Positions 8,680 through 21,180 are shown, numbered from the stretch's first letter. The stretch is DNA of 64,000 nt from Microglena sp. YARC (GCA_022414725.1 CM039464.1:24747529-24811528); one strand, 5' to 3'. Notes: generated from the letters alone by a model not told the origin. Translations and numbers: made by a program.

Positions 8680-9830
8680 GACGATAAGCGTCCCCTAGTC
8701 GGCTGAAAAAACATGGACCAATCCAATCTTCAGGACTTAAGTTTTATGATGATTCACACGACTGCCTACTGGACCAAGGTTGAGACGGATAGAAACCATG
8801 CAAGCCTTGAATCTTGTTGTATAATCGCATTATTTTTTGAAAGTATGAAGTATCAGGTATACGGTAGACAGAGACCTCTTCAATCACTCCAAGGCATAAC
8901 TTTATTTTCGTCTAGAGCATCAGCTTCTCACATCTACATGTGTTAATTTTGAATTTGATTTTACGCAAAACATACAATTTTCAAATACGGTATACAATCA
9001 AAACTGTGGATGTACCCCAATAGCTTATTGGATGATTCATTCATTTCTACTCCTTTCGAATTCAAGGTGTTCAAATCTCAATGCAATTTGATAAATGCGA
9101 CCTTTTTATTCCACCTCTCCCTAATATAATTGTGTGCATTACCGGTAATGCACAGCCTCCCAGGACAAACACTAGGCAGCTCCCTAAGCCAGCCACTAGG
9201 CTGAGTCCCCAGATTTGAATAGGACTGTTAAATAGAGACAGATGTTGATACCATATGATGTACTTCAACAATTTCAGAACATGCTAAATGTTGAAGAGTG
9301 GGTATGATGGATAAATATATGACATATTCATCAATGTGTGTGTCAGAGTAATGATATTTGTCTTTGAACTTTAATTTTGGCACGAACTCCGCCCCCCCGT
9401 CGTTTACGATTTCTTGGGTTTCAGTTCACCAGTGCTTGTTTTGTATGCAGCCCTTCCTACCGTAATATTGTGGTTGGGCAAGTCTATATAGCCAATTTAG
9501 CTTCGCCTTAATCGGCCAGACTGTAAAACAAACACAGGACTGGAACGATGAATCTGTCAGGTTTCAGATGCGCTACGTTGCTTCAGACTTAGCCTAGTAG
9601 CAATCCAGGGGATCTGCCTAGAAACTGCTGCTCGTAGTCAAAAATAATAGCTATGCTCCAAGATACTTCAACAACGATGTACCTTCCTTTCTCTTCCAAC
9701 AGGAGGTCTCATCAGATGCCAAAAGTTGATTCAAGCCGAACGATTTATTCCGAGTATAGGAAGTTTATGGCATGAATATTTGCGATTTGTTTAGCATTAT
9801 ATAAGATTTTTCTGAGCACCTCATTTAGGG
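8680..9830. other. Unit I left arm, non-coding
   Basis: Alignable with 32745-33720 (III) and, from about 9255, with 22980 onwards (II). It is AT-rich and without a sustained frame. At 9350-9365 it keeps the empty site (ATTTGTCTTTGAAC) at which II and III carry a LINE-tail insertion. A G run at 9828-9846 ends the block. Confidence 0.7.
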
Positions 9831-9984
9831 GAGGGGGGGGGGGGGGATCAGCCCTCATTTGGTGTTTTTATAACTTTTTACTCAGGTCTCAAAATAAAGA
9901 CTTCTTAGACCACCCACGAGCAGGCCTTGGCAAGGGCAGTCCATTGGCACCACTTTGGACATCTTGCAATAACTCAATAAGTAT

Positions 9985-10006
9985 GAAAGTATCTACCCCC
10001 CCCCCC

Positions 10007-10067
<61 letters not shown>

Positions 10068-10095
10068 CCACCCCACCCACCCACCCACCCTCACC
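9985..10095. repeat. Poly-C / (CA)n microsatellite
   Basis: A run of C followed by about 25 CA dinucleotides and then CCCA/CCAC-rich sequence. Apparent reading frames across it (poly-Thr-His or poly-Cys-Val) are artefacts of the simple repeat. Confidence 0.95.
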
Positions 10096-10740
10096 CCCAA
10101 CCCCGCTACCCCACACACAGCCCACAAACAAACTGACACCAACCGAATTGAAACCTATACCTAGGATGGATCAAACTGCACCAACACCCCACTCGAGCCA
10201 GTGCCCCTCGTGAGCTAAGTACATCTGGAAGTACAACATGGCCTACCACTGAAAGGGGAAGCATGGTCGAGAGGTGGTGCCAACTGGGAGCTACAGAGTT
10301 AGAGTATATGGGGAAGCTTGTTGAGCAGCTGAAGACAGCCAGGCAGATATAAAGGGGCAGTGACCGGACAGACCACAAGGGGCAGTGTAGATGAACTGTT
10401 GCTGAATCATGATAACAAAAACAGACCATGTGTACCGTTGTTTTATTATTATTGCGTATTGGAGTGTCTGTGGCTCTGTGCTGGGTCTGATTTGTTTTCT
10501 TTTTCTTGCCGCCTTCCATCGACGGCAAAGGGTGACTTAGGTACTTGGACAACCTGGGAGGGGGGGGGAGGGAACTGATTTTTGACTATCAAGCGATCCC
10601 TGCACTGCAAATCAGAGGACGCCATTATGTTTTCCATATTATGACCCCCCCGAAGCCATATCTAAGTTTGTCTATTTTTTATATTTCTATTTAATGCATG
10701 GGTGTTTGGGTGGGGAGGGGGTCAGCCCCCCTCAGGTTCT
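10096..10740. other. Stretch private to unit I; possible short coding relic
   Basis: This segment has no counterpart in II or III. On the plus strand, about 10212-10350 is open and reads ELSTSGSTTWPTTERG..., then MVERWCQLGATELEYMGK and LVEQLKTARQI before a TAG. It looks more protein-like than its surroundings but is only about 45 codons. Function unknown. The remainder is non-coding, with G-rich runs near 10560 and 10700. Confidence 0.3.
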
Positions 10741-11936
10741 GAGGCTTGACGTTTGCACTTTTCTTTTCCTTCTTGCTTCCAAGGCAATTAAAAAACATTC
10801 CCGCGCTTAAAATAATCATATTTATTGTGCTCCCTGCTTTTTGTTACTGTTACTACGTGTTAACTCATACATATACATGGGATTCCCGTGGTGTTCTTTT
10901 TTCGTGCTGTTAGTTGGTGTGTGTTGTTCGTTGGTTTGGGAGGATCAACCTGGCATGAAACGCTGTGTGGCACGGGGTCCAGTACATCACACGGCGGAGC
11001 TTGGAATTGGAAGACAGTGAGCATCCCGGAGAGGCAGAGCTGGCTGAGAAAATAAGTACCGGTAAATCCTTTCAATACAAAAATAAATTCAATTAGATTT
11101 TCAATACAAAAAGAAATTCAATTAGATCAGGGCAACGCAAGCAAGCACATATTTATACGTTATCAACGTGTGAATGGAATTGCCGGCTCATTGTATGCCA
11201 GGGGTATCCTCCTAAGTTAAAGAGACCGGTCCAATCTAGATTCAGGAGGGGCTAATACGAAAACAAGCACTGACGAATACGGCTCATTGTATGTATGTTA
11301 CAGTCCAGGGGTATCCTACTAGACACAAGAGACTTGTTCAACCTCAAATACCGTACGCGCCTAAGAAAATGGTGGTAAATAGGGTTAGCGGAAATCACAA
11401 ATCGACTGAAATAATTTTACGCCATAACAGTTGGCGGCTTTTTCGAAACTGGGGGGCTCCATAAATTGGCTCAAGTTCCACACCGGTATTGGCGGAATCC
11501 TTTTAAATTGTTTTCTTTCCATTCAATCCGGATTCAGGTGTGAGTCAAAAGGAAACACAGAGCAGCCCAGAGTTTGATGAAAATAAATGTTACAATCAAA
11601 TTCAGTCTGGTGTGGATGATTTTATACCACCCAGTTTTATTCTGCTAGCAAACACTAAGCCTCAAGGACGATCAACCGTATTCAGAAGTGGCTCAAAAGG
11701 AAACACAGAGCAGACTATAATTGCTACTGATTATAATTTGAACCTTGAGGGTGTTACAGCAGTACACTGTATTGAAGTGAGCCCCGCCACAATGTTGGCG
11801 GACGGCCCTAGTTCCAGGGGCTCCCTGTTTGGGCCCAGGCGCCAAGCCCCACCATAATTGGCGGGACCCACCTGCCAAAAGTTTCGCCATTTCTTAGGCG
11901 CATACGGTTTAAGAACAACTTAATCAATTCACAGGA
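10740..11936. other. Unit I left arm, second block
   Basis: Aligns in pieces with 23520-24647 (II) and 33725-34365 (III): the TTAAAAAACATT and CTGTTACTGTTAC segments, the GAAGACAG..AGCAG..AGAGGCAGAGCTG segment, and TTTATACGTTA.CAACGTGTGAATGGAATTGCCGGCTC. The direct repeat TTCAATACAAAAA.AAATTCAATTAGAT (about 11071-11128) stands where II and III carry the 18S fragment. 11360-11936 is specific to copy I and non-coding. Confidence 0.65.
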
Positions 11937-12040
11937 TGGGCACTAATGGCTATAAACAGCAGGTAGCGAGTGTCCACAGGCAGCCAATAGTATGTCCATC
12001 CATAAAACAATTGTTTGGGGTTCAGCTCATCAATGCTTTT

Positions 12041-12360
12041 TCAACAGTGTGGTGTCATAGCATTCCATGCGATTGCATTCTGCACTCAATAGTGTGGTGT
12101 TGTAGCATTCTATGTGATTGCATGCTGCACTCATCAGTGTGGTGTAGTAGCGTTCAATGTGATGCATTCTGCACCTAACAGTGTGGCGTAGAAGCAGTCA
12201 ATGTGATTGCATTCTATATGTGATTGCGTTCTACAATTGAGATTGTGGCATAGTAGCAGTCATTGTCATTCCATTCTGCACTCAACAGTGCTGTGGACTA
12301 GCATCTTATGCGATTTCATATTGCACTCAACAGTGCACTCAACAGTTTGGCTTAGTAGCT
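12041..12360. repeat. 45-bp minisatellite, unit I
   Basis: About seven imperfect copies of a roughly 45-bp unit built on GTGTGGTGTAGTAGCGTTC and ATGTGATTGCATTCTGCACTCA. Because 45 is a multiple of three, long frames persist on both strands: on the minus strand a 15-residue Cys/His-rich repeat (ECNHIDCYYTTL-like), on the plus strand CDCILHST-like. Copies II and III are much longer. Confidence 0.9.
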
Positions 12361-13120
12361 TTCTATCTTGGTCATGCTTCTAAATTGCGCTTTCGACCCC
12401 CTATCCCCTGGTGCAGCAGCATCATGTGGGCTGCTTGGAAACATCTGAGTTGAGGACTCAATCCCAAAAGGTTCAGTGACCGACACCATCTCATGGGCCG
12501 GCAATGTTGCTGTGTTGCTTGCTTGTGTGGGCTGCGTTGCTTGCTTCTTGGTACATGGGGGGATGACTCAGCTGGAGCTCTGTATTTGAACATACTTCTG
12601 GGAGTCCTGGTGTATATGGTAGGAGATTAGTATTCAGTTTTTGAAGCAAGGGACAAACAAGTAATTCAGGAACACTTATTGCTTGTGTTGCAATCTGCAC
12701 AGCACAATGCACACTGAAAGTTTGGCAGCCATGCGAGATTTATGTGTAACATCCTCCATGCAACACATATGTGCAACATCCTCACATGCATGCCTCCCCA
12801 TGTGTTAAGCAGATGAAGTTGCAGCATCCCTCCATGCACAATTTGTAATGGCCTCTATCATATGCAAATGCCAAGTAAAACCTACCCTTGTGATTTGCCA
12901 GTCCGAGGCTGCATGGAGCTTGGAGCTTGGAGCGGGTAAGAACCGAATGTTGAGAATGTTGGTACTGTGTGGCCAGCAGCTATTGCCCTTTCAACGCCCT
13001 TTCAGCCATCCTGGGGAACCAATACCACATGTGATGCTGCAATACAGACAAGACCCCGTCGATTCGCAATTTTCCTTTGTAGGTTGAATTGGGCCACCCG
13101 CATATGCAACATGTATATTC
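12361..13120 (-). pseudogene. Conserved spacer between minisatellites; minus-strand relic
   Basis: Well conserved in all three units (25906-26650, 35771-36520). Minus-strand frames such as 12372-12593 (RAPAESSPHVPRSKQRSP..CRSLNLLGLSPQLRCFQAAH) recur with stops and indels in the other copies at 25931-26194 and 35857-36063. That recurrence suggests it was once transcribed or translated. No domain is recognised. Confidence 0.35.
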
Positions 13121-13122
13121 CT

Positions 13123-13305
13123 TGGTGGCTGATATCCTGGTGGCTGATACCCTGAAGGCTAATATTCTGGTGGCTAATATCCTGGTGGCTGATACCCTGG
13201 TGGCTAATATCCTGGTGGCTGATACCCTGGTGGCTAATATCCTGGTGGCTGATACCTTGGTGGCTAATATCCTGGTGGCTGATACCCTGGTGGCTAATAT
13301 CCTGG
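13123..13305. repeat. 15-bp minisatellite, unit I
   Basis: About twelve tandem copies of GGTGGCTAATATCCT / GGTGGCTGATACCCT, which alternate to give a 30-bp higher unit. The period is a multiple of three, so pentapeptide repeats appear in every open frame (ISHQD/ISHQG or SATRV/LATRI on the minus strand). The third minus frame reads PGYQP but is interrupted by TAG in every second copy. Confidence 0.93.
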
Positions 13306-13369
13306 GGACTGACATGTATGTGTTTATACATGTATGTGTTTATTTCCACCAACCAACAACCTTCACTGA

Positions 13370-15905
13370 ATAGGCTTACAACATAACATGCATGCAAAGC
13401 TGACTGCTAGTCCACCAAGAGGTACATGAGCACTCTAGTGGAGCAGTGTAGATGGCTGTGTGGGTGGGGGTGGTGCACTCCCATGGATGTGCAAGGGTAG
13501 TGGGGCACTGCCATGGCTGTGTAGGGCTGGTAGGGTTGACTTGGCATGTTCTTGATGCAATCAGGTGCATCGTTCTTGATATTGGGAGGCATGCAGTGGA
13601 GCTGACACCTAAGGCGCATCACTTACACTTCCTCTCCATCTGATGACATTGGATGAGTATCCATCAGTGACATAGCCAACACAACAGGAGTGTTTAATTA
13701 TAGAATTTGGCAGTGTATCCATGGACAACGGTAATCCATAGCAGTGAAAGCAATCCGCAAAGTAGGTATGACCCAACCCTGAATCTTGCTTCTAGGCAGC
13801 TTCCTTTCCCCATCCTTGGGCCAACCCTGAATCCGGCTAGTGTATCTGAAAGCTGACATGTCGAGTATTCCAATGCACTTGAAACCATTGGGCTTTACCC
13901 AGTGGCGGGCTAACGGAGCCAACTTGGCAATGGATAGCCCATATTGAAAACATAGCCCCTGTCGATCAAAACATCGTGGTCATCCATGCCCCTTATGGCC
14001 GCCCACGGGTTTGTTCCTGCTGCCAGCATTGCTTCTTCTCGTGCCTGCCTCTCATCAAGATTGGCCGACCTGTTACAATTAATGCAGTGTAGTTGGGAGA
14101 TTGTGGATGTTGGCACAATACGAACCAGTCACTGGTCATGCAGAGCAATGTGAGGCTATATGTTACCTTTACCTGTCTTCCTGTTGTTCTGTCATTTAAA
14201 TGTATCTGCTTGGGCACAAGAATGCCCTTTCCACGATTATCATGGAAAGGAGGGATGGTTGCCTGGAGACTGCAGGGTACACAGTTCACTGTCTTAGGCT
14301 TCTTCCCTCGGTTTGGGCAGCCACTTAGGGACCCGTGCATCAGTCTAGTCCCCCTAAATCTCCTACCACCTGGGCGACACCTCATTTAGTAGCTAACCCC
14401 ACCATTGAGCTACTGTTGCGTGAGCTTATCCAGACGCCACGCACTGAGGACATGTGTTTTTGCGTTTTATGACCTTTCATTCAAAAACTTCTGTAGCGGT
14501 TGCCTGGAGTCCTTGGTTGGTTCTGCACTCCTGCTTGCATTTGCAAGTACATTGGCATTTGCATGTTGCTTCTGCATCAACCCAAGGACGCGTAGGGCAC
14601 TATATTTAAGGCGATTGTCGGCTCATGAGACGGTACCCTACGTCTGCAGACTACACAGCCAGGCCTTAGTTATACGAGCACCCTGGGAGCATACCTGCTT
14701 TGTTCATTCTGCTTGTTGCACTGCCTTATCTTGCTTGCAACCTGGAATCTAAATGTTTGTCTGCTAAGCTCACTTGCACTGCTGACCGTGCTTTGTCCTG
14801 CCAATTCAAATGTACGTATCTTGGGCACATGCCTGCTCTGTTATGACCCTTGCTTTGCCTTATACTGTTTGCAACCAGTCAATTAAATGTATGTATGTAT
14901 GACAAGATAGATGCTCAGTACGATGTTAATCCCGTGTTGCCCTTAAGCTAGATATTGCCTGCACCAACACTGACCTGTTAGTGTGGTAGTGTTGAGTGTA
15001 GGCTTCGCAGTATTGCCCGAAGTCGTCGGAGTCCTTCTCGAAGATGGCGTCTTCTGCCTGGCATGCTGCGAAGTAGTCGATGTGCTGCGTGGTAGAGGTG
15101 TGAACAGGGGTGGCATGACTTGGTTATGTAGGAGACACGCATGAAGCAGTATGACCATGCGCTGGTGAAAGAACTGACCATGCCATATGGAATGCCAGAG
15201 GAAAGCAGCAGAAGCCCCAACCCCCACCCCTCAAGGACGTAAGGACGCAGCAACCTAACGCTTGCTTTGCTATCCGTTCTAGATGAGTGGATTGCCCCGC
15301 TGATGATTTTGCTGCTGTATCGATCATCGTGAGCAAGGCCGTTCGACCATCGTGCATTGGTTGCATGCTCGCACGCACCTGAGACGAATGCTCTGTTGAG
15401 GCTTTGCCATTCCAGGCGATCCTGATCCAGGTCTCAGTAGCTTCAAGCCAGTGAACAACCTGCTCCATAATCCAGGAGTTGCCAACCTGCTCCAGAATCC
15501 ACAGGACAAAGAGGGCGACATGTACGACAGCCTTCCTCCAGGCATCAGAGGACTCAAGGATGCGAAATGGGACGGAAGCGAAAGACATGACGTGTGGTTG
15601 AAGCAGAGGGCGGGAAAAAGCTCAATACAGTTGTAGGCAAAGGTGCGAGAAAGGCGGGGAGCAATGAAAGATTTGGTGCAGACGATTCCCCTGAGTGGGG
15701 CTCTCGGATGCAACGCCCGCCACCATATCCCTGGGTTTTGCACCGGCAGGGCATGGGGGTGAGGTTTCCGTCGACGTGGCGTTCGAGGTTACTGACAGGG
15801 AGGCGCGTGCGCGTGCACGCGCACGCGCTCGTGTGGGAAAATCCAGGCTGGCATGCATTGCCTGTGCTGCTGAAGTCGAAGTCGACTAAGCCAAATAAGC
15901 GCTGA
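13370..15905 (-). pseudogene. Decayed multi-exon gene of unknown function, unit I
   Basis: A minus-strand series of short conserved coding blocks, present in the same order in units II and III. (A) 15260-15600: SFASVPFRILESSDAWRKA, ILEQVGNSWIMEQVVHW, MHDGRTALLTMIDTAAKSS. (B) 14980-15110: PVHTSTTQHIDYFAACQAED, AIFEKDSDDFGQYCEAY. (C/D) 14170-14385: GGRRFRGTRLMHG, GCPNRGKKPKTVNCVPCSLQ, NRGKGILVPKQIHLNDRTTG. (E) 13930-14110: TISQLHCINCNRSANLDERQ, AREEAMLAAGTNPW. (F) 13400-13640: Pro/His/Tyr-rich NMPSQPYQPYTAMAVPHYP. The blocks are separated by gaps consistent with introns (a candidate of about 100 bp lies at about 14070-14166). I recognise no family. Confidence 0.45.
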
Positions 15906-16370
15906 CGCTGTCCCAAGCCGGCATGGAAGTGTTACGCCCCGCAGGAGATTGTTTTTTCAGCCTTGCAAGCACCAATTTCCGCTACTTATTGATAAACGAG
16001 CAACTTCTTTGATCTCGAAGCAACTTCTCGTCTTGACACCGCTCTTGAGTGCACAACTTAAGCTACCTCAGTTGGTTAAAGCAACCCCAACTGCCCCTTC
16101 GCCTCTAATTCGATGTTATACCTACTTCGATGCCAGACCTACCTATTCCAATACAGACCAACCCATTCCAATGCCAGACCTAGCTACTTCGATGCCATAA
16201 GTACTTCGATGCGATACAACTTCTGTGAAGCTTTAGGCAGGGTGCCCAACTTCACTATGCTGCGGCCCTTCATCCCGCGCCTTCTTTCGCTTCCTGCGCT
16301 TATTCTGTTGGAGGGTGGAACTTCGATGAGAGCACTGTACTTCTAAAAGTACTGAGCTGCATGATGAGTT
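15906..16370. other. Unit I region 5' to the decayed gene
   Basis: Non-coding, conserved in II (29465-29925) and III (51230-51665). Contains imperfect repeats built on CTACTTCGATGCCAGAC and TATTCCAATGCCAGACC (16120-16215). It sits between block A of the minus-strand gene and the 29-bp satellite, so it would be the promoter-proximal side of that gene. Confidence 0.5.
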
Positions 16371-19300
16371 TCATGCATGATGAGTTTGCATGCAAGATGA
16401 AGTAGCCCTTTCAGGTTGCATGATGATGAGGTTACATGCAAGGTGAGGTAGCCCTTTCAAGATGCCTGTTGATAAGGTTGCATGCATGATAAGGATGTAT
16501 GCAAGATAAGGTAGCCCCTTGAGGTTGCATATTGATAAGGTAGCCCCCTGTGTATGCATGAAGATGAGGTTGCATGCAATATGAGGCTTTATGCATGATA
16601 AGGTAGCCCCTTGAGGTTGCATGATGATGAAGTTGCATGATGTTGAGGTAGCCTCTATAGGTTGCATGATGCTGAAGTAGCCCATAATGGTTGCATGATG
16701 CTGAGGTAGGCCATTGAGGTTACATGATGTTGAGGTAGCCCCTTGAGGTTGCATGATGTTGAGGTAGCCCCTTTAGGTTGCATGATGTTGAGGTAGCCCC
16801 TTGAGGTTGCATGATGTTGAGTTAGTTATGTTGAGGTTTCATGGTGTTGAGGTAGCACGTATAGGTTGCATGATGTTGAGGTGGCCCCTATAGGTTGCAT
16901 GATGTTGAGGTAGCCCCTTGAGGTTGATTGATGTTGAGGTAGCCCCTTGAGGTTGCATGATGTTGAGGTACCCCCTTGAGGTTTCATGGTGTTGAGGTAG
17001 CCCCCAAAGGTTGCATGATGTTCAGGTAGCCCCTATAGGTTGCATGATGTTGAGGTAGCCCATATTGGTTGCATGATGTTGAGGTAGCCCCTTGAGGTTT
17101 CATGGTGTTGAGGTAGCCCCTATAGGTTGCATGATGTTGAGGTAGCCCCTTGAGGTTGCATGATGTTGAGGTAGCCCCTATAGGTTGCATGATCTTGAGG
17201 TAGCCCCTTGAGGTTTCATGATGTTGAGGTAGCCCCTATAGGTTGCATGATGTTGAGGTAGCCCCTATAGGTTGCATGATGTTGAGGTAGCCCCTTTAGG
17301 TTGCATGATGTTGAGGTAGCCACTTGAGGTTGCATGATGTTGAGGTGACCCCTATAGGTTGCATGATGTTGAGGTAGCCCCTACAGGTTGCATGATGTTG
17401 AGGTAGCCCCTTGAGGTTGCATGGTGTTGAGGTAGTCCCTTGAGGTTTCATGATGTTGAGGTAGCCCCTACAGGTTGCATGATGTTGAGGTAGCCCCTAT
17501 AGGTTGCATGATGTTGAGGTAGCCCCTATAGGTTGCATGATGTTGAGGTATCCCCTATAGGTTGCATGATGTTCAGGTAGCCCCTACAGGTTGCATGATG
17601 TTGAGGTAGCCCCTACAGGTTGCATGATGTTGAGGTAGCCCCTACAGGTTGCATGATGTTGAGGTAGCCCCTACAGGTTGCATGATGTTGAGGTAGCCCC
17701 TATAGGTTGCATGATGTTGAGGGAGCCCCTACAGGTTGCATTATGTTCAGGTAGCACCTATAGGTTGCATGATGTTCCGGTAGACCCTATAGGTTGCATG
17801 GTGTTGAGGTAGCACCTATAGGTTGCATGCTGTTCAGGTAGCCCCTATAGGTTGCATGATGTTAAGGTAGCCCCTATAGGTTGCATGATGTTGAGGTAGC
17901 CCCTACAGGTTGCATGCTGTTCAGGTAGCCCCTACAGGTTGCATGTTTTTGAGGTAGCCCCTATAGGTTGCATGATGTTGAGGTAGCCCCTATAGGTTGC
18001 ATAATGTTGAGGTAGCCCCTATAGGTTGCATGATGTTGAGGTAGCCCCTATAGGTTGCATGATGTTGAGGTAGCCCCTATAGGTTGCATGATGTTGAGGT
18101 AGCCCCTATAGGTTGCATGATGTTCAGGTAGCCCCTTGAGGTTGCATGATGTTGAGGGAGCCCCTATAGGTTGCATGATGTTCAGGTAGCCCCTATAGGT
18201 TGGATGATGGTCAGGTAGCCCCTACAGGTTGCATAATGTTCAGGTAGCCCCTTGAGGTTGCATGATGTTCAGGTAGCCCCTATAGGTTGCATGACGTTGA
18301 GGTAGCCCCTACAGGTTGCATGATGTTGAGGTAGCCCCTATAGGTTGCATGATGTTCAGGTAGCCCCTATAGGTTGCATGATGTCCAGGTAGACCCTTGA
18401 GGTTGCATGATGTTGAGGTAGCCCCTACAGGTTGCATGATGTTCAGGTAGCCCCTATAGGTTGCATGATGTTGAGGTAGCCCCTATAGGTTGCATGGTGT
18501 TCAGGTAGCCCCTTGAGGTTTCATGGTGTTGAGGTAGCCCCTATAGGTTGCATGATGTTAAGGTAGCCCCTACAGGTTGCATGATGTTCTGGTAGCCCCT
18601 ATAGGCTGCATGATGTTCAGGTAGCCCCTATAGGTTGCATCATGTTGAGGTAGCCCCTTGAGGTTGCATGATGTTGAGGTAGCCCCTTGAGGTTGCATGA
18701 TGTTGAGGTAGCCCCATGAGGTTGCATGGTGTTGAGGTAGCCCCTATAGGTTGCATGTTGTTGAGGTAGCCCCTATAGGATGCATGATGTTGAGGTAGCC
18801 CCTATAGGTTGCATGATGTTCAGGTAGCCCCTATAGGTTGCATGATGTTGAGGTAGCCCCTATAGGTTGCATGGTGTTGAGGTAGCACCTATAGGTTGCA
18901 TGATGTTCAAGTAGCCCCTATAGGTTGCATGATTTTCAGGTAGCCCCAATAGGTTGCATGATGTTGAGGTAGCCCCTATAGGTTGCATGATGTTGAGGTT
19001 GCCCCTGTAGGTTGCATGATGTTGAGGTAGCCCCTATAGGTTGCATGATGTTCAGGTAGCCCTTATAGGTTGCATGATGTGGAGGTAGCCCCTATAGGTT
19101 GCATGATGTTGATGTAGCCCCTATAGGTTGCATGATGTTCAGGTAGCCCCTACAGGTTGCGTAATGTTCAGGTAGCCCCTATAGGTTGCATGATGTTGAG
19201 GTAGCCCCTATAGGTTGCATGATGTTGAGGTAGCCCCTTGAGGTTTCATGATGTTGAGGTAGCCCCTACAGGTTGCATGATGTTGAGGTAGCCCCTATAG

Positions 19301-20045
19301 GTTGCATGATGTTCAGGTAGCCCCTATAGGTTGCATGATGTTGAGGTAGCCCCTACAGGTTGCAAGATGTTGAGGTAGCCCCTATAGGTTGCATGATGTT
19401 GAGGTAGCCCCTATAGGTTGCATGATGTTCAGGTAGCCCCTTGAGGTTTCATGGTGTTGAGGTAGCCCCTATTGGTTGCATGATGTTAAGGTAGCCCCTA
19501 CAGGTTGCATGATGTTCAGGTAGCCCCTATAGGCTGCATGATGTTCAGGTAGCCCCTATAGGTTGCATCATGTTGAGGTAGCCCCTTGAGGTTGCATGAT
19601 GTTGAGGTAGCCCCTTGAGGTTGCATGATGTTGAGGTAGCCCCTTGAGGTTGCATGGTGTTGAGGTAGCCCCTATAGGTTGCATGGTGTTGAGGTAGCCC
19701 CTATAGGTTGCATGATGTTCAGGTAGCCCCTACAGGTTGCATGATGTTCAGGTAGCCCCTATAGGTTGCATGATGTTGAGGTAGCCCCTATAGGTTGCAT
19801 GGTGTTGAGGTAGCACCTATAGGTTGCATGATGTTCAGGTAGCCCCTATAGGTTGCATGATTTTCAGGTAGCCCCTATAGGTTGCATGATGTTGAGGTAG
19901 CCCCTATAGGTTGCATGATGTTGAGGTTGCCCCTGTAGGTTGCATGATGTTGAGGTAGCCCCTATAGGTTGCATGATGTTCAGGTAGCCCCTATAGTTTG
20001 CATGATGTTGAGGTAGCCCCTGTAGGTTGCATGATGTTGAGCTAG
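16371..20045. repeat. 29-bp satellite array, unit I (about 3.7 kb)
   Basis: Roughly 120 tandem copies of a 29-bp monomer, GGTTGCATGATGTTGAGGT plus AGCCCCTATA. Left monomers (16371-16700) are degenerate; the rest is homogeneous, with a few recurring variants (CTTGAGG, CTACAGG, GTTCAGG). The minus strand of the consensus has no stop in any frame, so 29-residue peptide repeats appear in places, but a period of 29 rotates the frame and variants break it. Blocks about 928 bp apart (32 monomers) share the same variants. Corresponding short arrays: 29925-30812 and 51665-52470. Confidence 0.97.
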
Positions 20046-20220
20046 CCAAAACGTCCCTGACACCCGCTGACACGGTTGTACATATTGGCCCCAACTGGCC
20101 TCAAGAAGTCGGAATCGGGCCAACAAGGGGGGGAGAGGGGGCAAACAAATGTTAGACCCCATTGGACCCCACCCTACATTATTTTGACCGCCCTGATCAG
20201 CTGGGTTTTTTATTTTTTGT
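20046..20220. other. Junction between satellite and GAGTTG repeat, unit I
   Basis: Short unique segment containing the TTATTTTGACCGCCCTGATCAGCTGG motif, matched in unit II at about 30862-30890. No gene is seen. Confidence 0.5.
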
Positions 20221-20227
20221 CGTGTTT

Positions 20228-20466
20228 GTTGAGTTGCAAGTTGCTGAGTTGAGCTGAGTTGCGAGTTGCGAGCTGTGGTGCTGCAAGTTGCGAGTTGTTG
20301 TTTAGCTGTTGAGTCGCGAATTGTGAGTTGGGTTGTGAGTTGCGAGTTGTTGACTTGCGAGTTGCAAGTTACGAGTTGTTGAGTTGAGTTGTGAGTTGCT
20401 GGGTTGTTGAGTTGCGAGTTGTGAGTTGAGTTGCGAGTTGTAAAGTAGCGAGTTGTCGAGTTGCGA
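20228..20466. repeat. GAGTTGCGAGTTG simple repeat, unit I
   Basis: Imperfect 5-7-bp repeats of GAGTTG / CGAGTTG / TTGTTGAGTTG over about 240 bp, matching 30911-31140 in unit II. Just downstream is the palindrome GACCAATTGGTC. Confidence 0.92.
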
Positions 20467-20537
20467 AAACAGAAGAGACCAATTGGTCTCCAGTGGAAAC
20501 GCTAATGCGGCATCGTCAGGTGACTTGAGCACAAGCT

Positions 20538-21180
20538 AGCTTCAGGTTTGGCCCAATCGTGGGTGTTAGGAGCTGCCTAGAAGAAGCTGCGCGTAGCCCA
20601 AACAATAGGCAGCGACGGCTATATTGATGGTGCATGGATGATGTACAAAGTACTGGTGGCCTATAGACACGTGTTGTCTGTTTAAAAGGCGTGGCTATAT
20701 AAAGGTTGAATGGGTGGTGTGTGGGCAGTGCATGTGTAATGTGCAGTGCGCTGGTGGCCTATAGACACGCGTTGTTTGTGTGAGAGGCATGGCTATATGA
20801 ATGTTGCATGGGTGGTGTGTGTGCAGTGCATGTGAAATGTGCAGTGCGCTGGTGGCCTATTTACACATGTTGTTTGTGTGAGAGGTTTGGCTATATTGTG
20901 GGTGTTTGGATGATACACTGGGCATGGGTTAGTGCAATGCATTGGTGGCCTATGAGCATGTGCTGTTTGTGTGAGAGGCATGGCTATATTGAGGGTGCAT
21001 GGGTGATGTGTGGGCAGTGAATTAGGCCCCTCACCTGGAGATGGGGTACTTCTCAGAGATTTGTTTTCAGTTCAGAAAGTGTTTTTCTGATAGCTTTTTA
21101 GGCCTCCTCCAGGGACAGCGTCCTGGTAGCTTTATTTAGGGCGAAGCTGGGCGAAGCGTTATTTTTAGGGTGGGGGGGGG
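20538..21180. repeat. About 98-bp tandem repeat block, copy 2
   Basis: About four imperfect copies of the unit seen at 7540-7960 (GGCCTATAGACACGTGTTG, GGTGGTGTGTGGGCAGTGC), followed by the same GCCTCCTCCAGGGACAGCGTCCTG segment and a long G run (21168-21195). The shared order shows that both blocks descend from one ancestor flanking unit I. Confidence 0.8.

Larger units (their letters stand above)
8368..20530. repeat. Composite repeat unit, copy I
   Basis: First of three same-orientation copies of a composite unit. Alignable blocks against copies II and III: left arm (8368-11936; III 32578-34365; part in II 22980-24647), 45-bp minisatellite, conserved spacer, 15-bp minisatellite, decayed minus-strand gene, 29-bp satellite, and GAGTTG repeat. 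Its satellite is the longest of the three. It lacks the LINE tail and 18S fragment present in II and III, and carries a private MITE at 8503-8665. The right boundary is near the conserved GACCAATTGGTC..CAGTGGAAACGCT segment (about 20475-20530, matched at 31148-31203). Confidence 0.85.

Noticed and set aside
9889..10213. Frames of 80-89 codons with Cys-Val or Thr-His runs
   Set aside because: Produced by the CA/GT microsatellite.
16371..20045. Regular 29-bp repeats resembling a CRISPR array
   Set aside because: Monomers are directly adjacent with no unique spacers, and the context is eukaryotic; it is a satellite.
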